Assembly (NCBI GenBank): GCA_941918925.1
Contig: OW799235.1
Coordinates: 110,053,076-110,117,075, forward strand
Length of the DNA stretch: 64,000 nucleotides
Source of the DNA: Phyto melanocephala
Lineage: Eukaryota > Arthropoda > Insecta > Diptera > Rhinophoridae
Direction: 5' to 3'
Shown one piece after another: positions 24,701 to 36,700 of this stretch. The translations under genes and the position numbers were made by a program. The notes under the pieces were generated by a model. That model had not been told where the DNA came from. It saw only the letters and a program-made list of their open reading frames with translations, and made no database searches. Each line of letters starts with the position of its first letter. Position 1 is the first letter of the stretch.

Positions 24701-27700
24701 AGTATAAATCATTATTTGTATATAGATATGCAAAGCCAAACTCTCCCACCCCACAGAAATATTTTGGAAGAATTTGAATAAAATAACTATTAACATTTAA
24801 TTTATAATTCAAAATTAGCTTCGTGTCCGCATCTAGAAAAAATTTGTAGCTACGCGAATATAGAAAATATAAAGCTCAGTTTTATACGGCTTGTTCACCT
24901 AAACACGGTACTTCAAAAAACCCCACAAAAAATCTGGAACGGTTAATTTGGACAATCTTGCGGGCCAATGAAAATCGCCGAAACGAGAGATGAGGCTTGG
25001 GCGTAGGTTACACGCGTTTGGTGGTCGACAGGCAGCAGCTGATGCACGGACTGGCTTTTGAACGGGAACGTGCGCAGGTCCTTGACCAAAATTCGACTTA
25101 AGAACGACCGGCTGATGGCTAATTGCGAGTCACGGTGTCTGGTCAATGTTTCTGACGACAGCTCGACATCCTCGCCAACACCGGCAATATGCTCTGCATA
25201 ACAAACGCTCCGGGGCCGGCCACTCTTGGCAGCATGTCTTGTAGTCCCATACTCTTCAAGGTTGATGGCCAAACGGCGCAGTGTTTGCGCAGTCGGTGTA
25301 GGACAACCGGGGAATCGACAAAGGCATACGCGTTGCGCCAACACCACAGACGAACTGTTACGCAAAAAAATATTATTTCGCGTTCTTAGGGAGTGTATTG
25401 CTCCATGGCTACATCTTTCTAGTGCACAAATATCAAAACAGATTTGACATTGGCCGCCATTTGCGAAAATAAGAGCATCTTCTAATAGGGTGATTTCTTT
25501 TGGCCCACCTTGTAGAGAAACGATTTAAAATCAGGTAAAATAAAACACTTTTGAAGAGGCGTTCTCTAATTCTTGACAACTCGATTTTTTTCGATAGGAG
25601 CACTAAAGCTTATTGCATTTCAAGCAGTGATGCTCGAAAAAATATGTTTTTGAGTAAAATAAAATTTCACTGGGAGAAAACTGGCATAAGTTAATAAAAT
25701 TCTGGTAATTGGTTTATGTAAAATGTATAAAATAAGTCTAGAAGCTGCATTCATTTAATAGACTACTTTCTGACACATATTTTATCAAAAGCAAGCGGTA
25801 AAAAAAATATTCATTAACTAAGTTATAAAGTAAATTTTAGAGGACTCATTCAATATTGTCCTAATTAAAATGTCCAACAAAAAGATTAGTTACAAAAATT
25901 AAATATAAGAAGTTTTTTGTCTCTTCTGTAAAATTTGCCGAAAGGGAGTTAGCAAGTTTGCAAGTTTTGTTAAATATGCCTAAACAAAAATACATTTCTT
26001 TTTTTAAAGACAAATTAAATTCTTATTTTATCAATCTGGCAATAGTCTCTGTTTTTGACACTGGTGGAATAATATATCTTTACTGTCACTTGTTGCAGTG
26101 TTTATCATAACTGTCATAATAAAATCGCCTAAACTAATTTGTCGCAAATGTGTTTATTATCATAAAGATTGACCATGCGAATCAAGCACTAACAATCTGT
26201 AGAAAATTCAAAAAATTATATCTGCCAAAAGTTTGAAAAAATTCTTAAAATTTAAAAATTATACAAAAGTATCACAAAGATTTTTCTAAAAATGCAAAAT
26301 AACTAAATAAATGTATTTAAAACTATTTTAAATTAAAGTCATAAAATATTGTTAATTTTTTTCATTACAAATTTCTCTTAAACATTTGCTGCTGTATTCA
26401 TAAAAAATATTATGGGTTTATTAAAGGCTTATTTGACAGATGTTGTACAGAAATTTGTCATATAATATTTTGTAGGAATACGGCAGTTCATGTATATAAG
26501 TAATTTATTTTTCACCAACAATTTTCCTCTTCTTTCGCCCTTTAGAACAAAGACAATATCCCTGGGTCAAGGCCAAGGTCCTCGTGCCGAAAAAATGATT
26601 ATCGAAGCCTGCCGTTACGGTCATTGGGTTGTTTTACAAAATTGTCACGTGGCCGTCAGTTGGATGGGTGAACTGGAACGCATATGCAATGACTCATCGC
26701 TCGCTGAATCAGCACATGCAGATTATCGTTTATGGTGTACTTCCTATCCGAGTTCGGTATTTCCAGTGTCGGTGCTACAGAATTCTGTTAAAATGACAAA
26801 TGAACCGCCCAAAGGTTTAAAGGCCAACATGCAGAGATCATTTAATTCGGATCCATTGGTGCGTGATAAATTCTTTACAAATGCATTCGTATACACAGAG
26901 GCGGCCAACAAGTGCTGGCTACGTGGTGTATTTGCATTGGTATTCTTTCATGCTGTTGTACAGGAACGTCGCGAATTTGGTCCTCTGGGTTGGAATATAC
27001 CGTATGAATTTAGTGAAGCGGATTTAAAGTAAGTTAAATTATTTTTGTGGTTACTCGTACTTTTTCAGTTGGGTATATTTTACTTAATATATCTCTTTAT
27101 TATGGTAGAGTAAATGTGTTTATGTTTGTAATATGACACAATATTTGTCATACTAAATGCGGTATGTTTGTATGTGTTTTTGATGGAGGATGTTAAAAGA
27201 TTTGTATTTTTTTGTTTTTTTTTTTTTTTTGTTTGTTGAAATGTAAAGTACTCTGTATATTTTATGTTATTTTTCTTTTTTCATTTCATTAATATTTCAT
27301 TTTGAATTTATTTCCACTTGTTGTGGTGGAATTTATTTTATATTTTTGGTTTGTTTTTTTTTTCTTTCTCATTTTATTTTCAGTTAATGTTTTTATTCTC
27401 TTGTTTTCATTTCCAATTTCATTTAATATTGTTGACCTTTTTTATGTGTTTTTTTTCCTAGGATTTCACTGCTTCAGCTTAAGATGTTTATAGCTCAAAG
27501 TAATAGTATACCATTTCGTGGACATGTCTATCTTACGGGTGAATGTAACTACGGTGGTCGTGTTACAGATGACAAGGATCGTCGTTTAATCTTGTCATTA
27601 TTGAACATGATCTATAATCCCAGCACCATTGAGGTTGACAAGTAAGTATCTATTTATTTTGTTTTTATATGTTGTAAAAATAGGAAAATATAAAAAAAAT

Positions 27701-30700
27701 TTTTTGGAAAATGGTAACAGAGGTGGTGGCAATTTTTTAAAGTTTAAAGGAGGAAACGTATGTATAGTCGAATAATTGAAGAAAAATAATTTTGTATATT
27801 AAATGTAAAAGATGTGTATTATTTTATAACAAATATGTGTTTAGTTCATACATGGGTACACTACACTACTACTGTATCGAGGATATTTAATTAATTTATT
27901 TTTAGTAATATTTTAATTAAATTTCAATTATTAAAAAAACTAAATTATCATATTTTATTAAACATATTTGATTACATAAAAATATGCTGGTTTTTATCTC
28001 ATTTAAATAAAAATAATAATATTTATTTACGTTTTTACTGTAAAAATTTTATTAGAGGCCGGGTAGCTATATTTATCAATTTGATTTACATATATAAAAG
28101 AGTAACGTAACTGAATGGCTGGCTAACTGACTGATTCATCATCGCAAAGGTCAAATGACAAAATTCAGATATTTGAAATTTAAACAGTGTCTATAGTATA
28201 AGGATAAGATAGAATTGTTGACCTTATATCCGCTAAACAAAACAGGATATATGTAGATTAAATTTAAAAAGCTCCACAGTCTACTACAAAAATAAGCAGA
28301 CAAGTGAGTGTACGGGCAGAGTAGAACCTGTGTAACTTCCAACTAGACAGGGACTAAATTTTATTTGTATTATATAATCAGTGAAAAAATATAAATACTA
28401 AACTCTAAAAAAAACGTTAAAAATCTTTTGATTACCTAATTTATTTCAGTAGTCTTTAATATATATTCTTACTGCAATTTTATTAGTTCTTTGGTTCAAT
28501 TCACATCAATACAAAAATATAACCAAGTCCCACCCTAATCGATAAAAGTTATACAATCAATTAAAATTATTTTAGAGTTTACGTAGACATACATAAGAAA
28601 TAGCCATATTATAATCCATTGAAATATCTTAAATTTTGTATAACAATATTTTTTCTCTATTTTGGAAATATTAAAGTTATGTATGAAATTTTAGGTCTTA
28701 ACGTTTTAACGTGTGTCACGAAAAAAAATTGTTTTTATATTAAAAGTAGAATGATATCGTATCATTTTCATATTATGGCTTTATGTAAATAAAGAATTAA
28801 AATTCTATAAAACGTGCGTCACAAACTTAGTTCTCTTAAAAATTGTTACATCGTTTTCTTGTAGCTTCAAAAATATTGGTGGAACCCCTATTGCCTAATA
28901 TAATATACACTAAATTAACTCTTAATGGGATATCTTAAATTTTATTAGTTTTTGTGTAAAGATGTGGTTTTTGTTTATGACATTCCTTTATGCCCAATAT
29001 TTTTCTAGAATATTTCAACCACGCGCTTACCCCTTTTTCTTAGTGTTTTTTACGATTTTTAAGAATAAAGCCACATACTGACATTATTAAGGGGAGTTAG
29101 AGGGTTAATATATTCCAGAAAAATATTTCCCATGATATTTTCTATAAAACTGCTGAACATACATCAACACCTTAGATGTAAAGAAAACATAGTTTTGAAT
29201 ATCGATATCCTGCAAGAACAGGCAAAATCTGGGAAACTTTAAAGGCCTATAAAATAAAATTCTGACATGATCTTTCATAACGCCGACACACGTATATTTT
29301 GTTTTTTCCTCTGACAGAATCAATCGTTAAAATCCCGTAATTTTAGATTAAATTTAAAATTGTTACCCTGTGTAATTTCTTATTATTTAAATTGAATGGT
29401 TATTGGAAGAAATATTATAGTTTAGCATAAATAACCTCAAATACAGCCTCAAAATGCTTTTTTCTGAAAGCTTTTGAATAGGGGAGTCGATTAAGCTCTG
29501 TCAGTCTGAACTTGTGTATGTTGAAATCAATTTTTTGAAGCCCCCCGAAATCGCTTGGACCCGGGTAAGGTATTAATAGAGAATGAGATACGAGCAAAAA
29601 CCCACGACCACCTCGAGTTTTTTTTCACAAAAACAACATTACAACAACAACATACATACATACATACATACCCATGTATATTGGGTAAAGTAAACGTGGG
29701 ATCGAATCCCAGCTGAGCCAAAAAAAAATTTTTTTATATTTTTTTTAATTTTTTTTTTATTTTTTTTTATTTTTTATTTAATATATTATTTATATTTTTA
29801 TTATTTCTTTTTTTTAATTTTCTTTTTAATTTTTTTTTTATTTTTTTTTTTTTGTTTTATATTTTTATTATTTATAATTTATTTATTTTTTTTTAAATTT
29901 TTTTTTTAAATTTTTTTTTTTTAAATTTTTTTTTTAATTTTTTTTAAATATTTTTTTTTAATTTTTTTTTAATATACATACGTAAATTTTTAATTTTACA
30001 ATGGGATGTTTTTATATTTGTATGTACGTATTTCATATGAGATGAATGGTGATACAAACTATTGTTATTGCATATTGCACGTTGTGAAGGGTATATAAGA
30101 TTCGGCATGGCCGAATATAGCACTCTTACTTGTTTTCTACTACATCTCTGTCTGATTTATTTTCATTTCCTCACACATTAAATTCGAACTTATATCAATG
30201 TATAAGAATTTATATTTTGAAGACAAAAGAAAAAAACTGACATATCATTGTTTCTTTTACGTTTCATGACCTTTAATGTAAAATAAGAAAACAAATAGAG
30301 AATACAAAGTTTATTTCATTTTCTTCTTCATCCATAACAGCCATATTCCGAAAAAAAAATTCAGTTAATAAAAGTTTCCATTTGTAAAACTGTAGGTAGG
30401 CACCCAACTTAAAATAAAGCCCATAATATTAGACATTAAAAATGATTTTTTTTTGTATTCTTATATTCATACATTTTTTCTGTAATAGGGCTGAATTTTA
30501 AACTTTATTCCTTCTTTATGGTTATCATTCTTTTGGCATTTGTATCAAATTTAAATAGATTTATACTCCTTCATGATTTTTAACTATTTATATTTGCGTT
30601 TATTTACAAATTTTATTTTCTCATATACTTATGCAAGTGTGCGTGTGTTTGTTAAATTTTTCTTCTGTTTTAGTTACGCTTTATCACAATCTGGCACATA

Positions 30701-33700
30701 TCGAGTACCTTTGAATCCAACACGTGTCAATGCTTTAGATTACATAGCAGAATTTCCTCTAAGTCCTCATCCTGAAATCTATGGTTTACATGAAAATGCC
30801 GATATAAATCGTAATAACAAGGAAACAAATAGTGTAAGAGTTTTACAGAATAAAAAGAAACCCAAGTGACAACATGACATGGAAGAAAAGTTTTAAAATT
30901 TATGTTAAATTTGAAATATGTTTCTGTATTTTGTTTTAAACTTGTTTTTTTTTAGCTAATACAAGGTGTCTTAAAAACACAAACAGATTTAATGGCTTCT
31001 GTCAAATCTAGCGGTGGTGGGGTAGATGGTACTAAAATTGATCCAGCTTTTCAGATTTGTAAGGATATATTAGCTCGTCTGCCACAACCCTTTGATTTAG
31101 CAGAGGTAACACATAAGTATCCTGTTGTTTATACAAATTCTATGAATACGGTATTGAGGCAGGAATTGATAAGGTAAATTAATGTGTGTTTGGGGAATAA
31201 ATTCAACACGCTTAGAATATGTATAACTTTTTTACTTTTAGATTTGATCGTCTTTTGGACTATATACGCAAAAGCTTAATTAACGTTCAGAAGGCCATTC
31301 AAGGTCAAATTGCCATGATACCGGAATTGGAGAGAACACATCGTTCAATGGTTATTGGTAAACTTCCCGATGATTGGCTAAAGAAAAGTTATCCATCTTT
31401 AAAGCCATTGGGTAGTTATGTTACCGATTTCTTAGCGAGGTAAGTGTGGTTAAACGCTAATATTAATATATTTTTAAAATGATTATCCGCACCATATTTA
31501 TAAAAAAAAAAGTTGAAGCCTAAGTTGGTAGAACGAAAATTCATAAATTTGCCTTTTAAAAAAGCTCTTTTTAACTAAAAAAAATTATAAATATGGGGGT
31601 TAATGATTAAGAAAAACCATCACTTGAAAATTGTGCTTTCTGTTTTTTCTGTTCTTAAGTTTTAAAAAATGTAAGTCAAATTTTATTTTATATTAAATAA
31701 ATTAAAAAGAAAGAAACACCTCTTTTTTTATTTACGTCAATGGGTAGTTGTATTAAATTCGAAATTAAATTAAATCTTTTTATGCATCACCAGTTATACG
31801 TATTTTTTTAATCTTTATAGCTCAGTAATTTTTCACTAACAAATAAAACGAAGAAAACGAGATAATGGAAATCATGTAAGCGCACATGCTCACATATTGA
31901 CAAAAAATTTACTTAAAATTTCTACTTCGGCAGTATATTTCGCATTTTAACTAAAGTGTTGAGTTACTCAAGGGCAAAGATGTTTTAAATCCTCAAAAAA
32001 AAAAAAGAAACCAAACCAAGAATTAAAAAAAACTGTGTGCTTAAATCAATTTAAATTAACAAAGAACAAAGAGAAAAGTTATTTATGGCTGACAGTGACT
32101 TGTAAAAGAGCACTACATCTGAGAAGAAAAATTTTAGAAATATCGAGTAGAGAATTATATAATAGCAGCTTGATTTCTTTAAAGGCTTGCAGGATTAGGT
32201 CCAGATCGTACCACCAGATATTTAAGGTGTTACTGGGTATGGGAATATTCGAGAAACTTAAGTTGACTAACATGACGCAATGAACTTTGTTTTTAGTTGC
32301 CTAGAGAAAAGTGGACAAACAAATTAATACCGACGAAATTAATTCCTAAAACATTCAACAGACGGACAAGTTACAAATAGTTTATTAATAGCAGTTGTTT
32401 AAATTCGGAGTAATTACTTTGTATAATTTAGAATTGTATAATAAAATTTTGAATTTAATTTTTAATAATAAAAAGTTCAAGTATTGGTCGCACTTTATTA
32501 AAATTTTATTTTATCAACGCTAATTGGAAGGCTCTAACTTAAGGAGCTAATACACGGCATGTTTTTTACATCTAATACAAACATGTCGTGTGTTACCTTT
32601 AAAACATTACTTCTGTAAAAAAACATGTGTTGTGACATCTGACAAGATTTTAATTAAAGCGGGCTCTATTTTCTTCTGTCAAAACATGTGACATCAGCCA
32701 TTGGCAGAAATCTCTGCTGCTGCAAAGCAGTCAGCGTAAAGGTAAAATTTTGACAGACATGTAGATTAACATATGTCTCACAAATTTTAAAGTCAGATGT
32801 AAAAAACATGTCGTGTATTATAGCCTTTACAGAATGGTGAATGTATGGCAATATTTTTCAATATGTTTAGGTTTTTTTAAATCAAATTTCTATTTTTCCA
32901 ATAAAATTCGAAATTTTAAAAATCTAAACTGAATTCTTTCAAATCAAATTCTTCCTCTTCCTATGAGGCTATTACAATTAAAGGTCGTACTGAGCCGGTA
33001 ATAAAATAGAATACCAGATTTGTATAAAGTTATTTTCATCTTGCGATGTCTTGATACTAAGTAGTAAGAAAATACCTTGTTTTCCCTCATTTACTTTTAG
33101 ACCCATATTATTGGAGTGATTTTCAAGTTTTGCAATGGCTTCGCTTACTGCTCGTGTGTAGCAACCAATGATGTCGATATTGTCAGGCTATGCAACTAGC
33201 ATAAGATTTTTGTTGTTAATAATATTGCTGATTTTAATTTTAGTTTCTTGCAAAATCTTCTCCATTAGCCAGTTAAAGAAGTCGCTGGATTAGGCATCGC
33301 CTTGCCAAAAGCCTCACTCCCTCTCTCGCTCCTATTTTAATGGCACTTTTAGTGTTTTTTAGCGTCATAATGCATATCGGGACTATTTTTGCAGGAATAC
33401 CAAGACATGGTTATATAAAACTTCTCTTTTATCGGGCTATAGAACTTAGCTTTATAGTCGACGTTAACGTGGTGGATGTCGATTTGTTTTGCTTGAATCT
33501 TTAGTTTTTTAAATTTATCTATCTGGTTGTCGGTATATGGCATATGGCTTTAATTGTTCACATATTCCGATGAAAAGTGTTTTATATGCAATAGAGAGGA
33601 AACTTATACCTCGATAGTTGGTGCAAAAAGCAACGTCCCCCTTTCGTCAATAGAGTATACTGAGGTCTCAATCATCGGGCCAATGCATATTTATTTATCA

Positions 33701-36700
33701 ATTAGTCTTTATTCTTCAGCTGATATTTTTCGTCAATTATTTAAAATATAAAAAAAATGCTCCCTCCCTCTTCTCTCATTTATTACAAATATCAAACTTC
33801 ATATATAAAAAATATAAACAAAAAATTTCTCACCGGATTGCGATTACCTATTGAATAATTTTGCCTTGTCATCGGGCATATATTTCTGGACCATATTTTG
33901 CATTAAGAGTTATTCGATGCGCCTTACCATCACTCCACCTCCAATATAAAACATCTCAGCGGCGATGCCTTTTTTATTCTTTAACTGCGCTGTAGCTATT
34001 TGCGGTGGTATATTGTTACCATTGTTGTTGGTTAGTCTTACAGGTATAGAATTTATATTTTCAAAGTTTTTTACTTTATCGCCTCCTTACAACTTGTAAA
34101 AATACTAAATTCACAGAATCAGTGTACTTTGTGCATCTGTCCCTAGATTCCCATTAACATTTCTGTAGGAAGACGTCCCACACTTAAACCCTTAAGTTTG
34201 ACGTTCTATTTTTTAAAAAAGTGTCAGTGGCGTCCTACATTCCAAGGCCGTACCAAAAGATGCAAAAATTATTTCTGCTACGGTAGTCCCCGACCACTAA
34301 ATCAAGATGATCTAAATGAATGCATCAGGGACCTTGGACTTTCTAAAACGGCATCAGAAATTTTAGCTTCAGGATTGAAAGAAAGAAATTTTTTCACCAG
34401 AGGAACGAAGATATCGTACTACCGTAACAGGCAAAAAGGATTTACTTCCTTTCTTTGCTCAAAACGATAATTTTGTGCTTTGTACTGATATTCCGGGCCT
34501 AATTATTACAATGGGATTAAAATAGTATAATCCAAATCAGTGGCGGCTGTTCATTGATTCGTCAAAACGAAGTATGAAATGTGTACTTTTACATAATAGT
34601 AACAAACTTGGTTCTTTACCTATTGCTCATTCTACAAAGAAGAATATCCTACAATATCTTTAGTTCTCGACAAAATCAAGTACAAGGAACATAACTAGGT
34701 TGTATGTGTTGATTTGAAAATGGTAAATTTTCTCCTGGGCCAACAAAGTGGCTACAAAAAAATCCCTGTTTCCTATGATTATGGGACAGCCGAGCTAAGG
34801 CTTAGTACTGGACAAAAAGAGACTGACGTTTTAGGGAGGCTTTGTTTCCCTGCAAGCAAAACGTAATTAATGTTCCACTAGTATCCAGAGACCGAATTAT
34901 AATGCCTCCTTTGCATATAAAACTGGGGTTGATAAAACAGTTCGTAAAAGCTCTTAACAAAGATGGCAAGTCTTTCAAATACATTGTAAAAGTGATTCCG
35001 AAATTGAGTAGTGAGAAAATCAAAAGTTGAGAGATGATAAAATTTTCATCAACACTATGACAGCTGTCGAGAATTGTGCATGGGAAGAGTTTGTTTGGGT
35101 AAGGAGGAATTTTGTGGGCAATAGCAAATGTGACGGCTACATTCAGCGCGTTGAACAGTTGCTGACACTCTTCCAGCGGCTTGGATGCAACATGAGTATT
35201 AGGCTTCACTACCTTCACAGACATCTAGACTATTTTCCTGAAAATCTCGGTGACCTAATCGAGGACAAGGAGGACGCTTTCACCAGAATATTCGCACTAT
35301 GGAAGAGAGGTATCAGGGGCACTGGAATGAACATATGATGGTTGATTATTGTTGGAGCATTCAAAATAGTACTCACATAACTTCTAACTCTAGAAAATCC
35401 CAAAAAAATGAAATTTTATTCAGAATAAATATACTCAATAAATTTTTTTAACTTAAACTATGTGCATTTTCAATGAAAACTCCTGTCACTTCATAACTCC
35501 AAAGCTAGAGCTGCTACATGAAAACGGCATATATTTTGGAAATAAGCGCAGAAAAACTATTCAGATTTATGTAAAAAATCTCATGCAACAGACATGCTGT
35601 TTTTCAGTGTAATTTTTCTTGAGCATTTCGGAGAGTCGAGTGGAGAATTTTTTAGCTACATGCTAAGATTTCTGCTTTGTGGTGTCTAATTTTCTTTTTA
35701 TATTAAATATTACGGATATTTTTTGTTTTGCTGAAGCGCATTTGGACTTTTGCTGCAACAAGATAATTGTCCGAGTCGATATTTGCACCTCATATGTTCC
35801 GTACATCTAAGACACGAGATACGTGTTTTTCACTTATCACATTACATTATTGGTTACCTGTGGTCTGGCCATTAGGGATAGCCATGTGGATATTAAGATG
35901 CTGGAATCTTTTTTTCTATTATAATTTAAATATGTTTATATTTAGAATAGTTGTTGTACTTATTCAGGCAAATATTTTCCAAATGTTAACATAAATTTAG
36001 TTTAAAATATGCCCATGCTAGTGAGGAATATACTAACATTTTAAAGTTGTATGCGTACACGTTAAAGCAAACAATATTACCTTCGCATTTCTGGTACTTC
36101 CATTTTATCGCTGTAGGATTAAAATTACACAATTACTTGTTATTCTGCATTAAAAGTTTTATTTTATTTATTTTAGATTGGAATTCTTTCAAACTTGGGT
36201 AGATAAAGGAGAACCAAATGTTTATTGGCTATCGGGTTTCTACTTTACGCAATCGTTTATGACGGGAGTTTTACAAAACTATTCGAGAAAGAATCGCTTT
36301 CAAATCGATATGGTGCGCATTGAGTTTGAAGTAACTAAATACGAAATGGAAGCAGATGAAACACCACAATTGGGAGCATACATAAGGGTAAGTTGGGAAA
36401 TTTAAAGCAATTGCTTGTCTTAACATTTTAAGAAATTAGCTATTTTACATAAAACACAAATTACATAAAAGCAAATTATTTTTATAAACATATACACACA
36501 TGCCAACACTAAAGGAAAAACTGGAACTTAATGAGGACAGCAAATTAATAAAAGTAAGAGCTTCTTAAAACAAAAAATATTAAGCAAAACATCTTATTTA
36601 AAATTGCACAAACACAATAATAACTTATTTTTTAATTAATTAGTTTTTTATTTAATTATTTAATTAGTTTAGAAGTATCTGTTTTTGCAGATCTTCAACC

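Larger units (their letters stand above)
18044..26545 (+). other. Dynein intron 6 (8.5 kb)
   Basis: The largest intron. It contains a LINE-tail-like repeat (18770-19265), a 374-bp MITE (19273-19646), the long-inverted-repeat element (19651-22089) and a mariner fossil (24943-25512). Positions 18044-18770, 22092-24942 and 25513-26545 are AT-rich with no recognised gene. Confidence 0.8.
31440..36176 (+). other. Dynein intron 11 (4.7 kb)
   Basis: Contains a hAT-like MITE (32536-32831), a reverse transcriptase fossil (32950-33720) and a transposase-like pseudogene (34190-35400). Positions 31440-32535 and 35400-36176 are AT-rich without recognised content. Confidence 0.8.

Noticed and set aside
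25189..25447. Plus-strand frames over the mariner fossil
   Set aside because: They are antisense to the recognisable mariner-like transposase on the minus strand.
29720..29985. T-rich tract as a possible retroelement poly(A) tail
   Set aside because: It is interrupted by AA at intervals, lies inside repeat A, and the same tract is followed by conserved repeat A sequence in the other copies, so it is internal rather than a terminal tail.
34802..35224. Minus-strand open frame of 140 codons
   Set aside because: It overlaps the plus-strand transposase-like pseudogene whose motifs are recognisable; the antisense translation has no family features.
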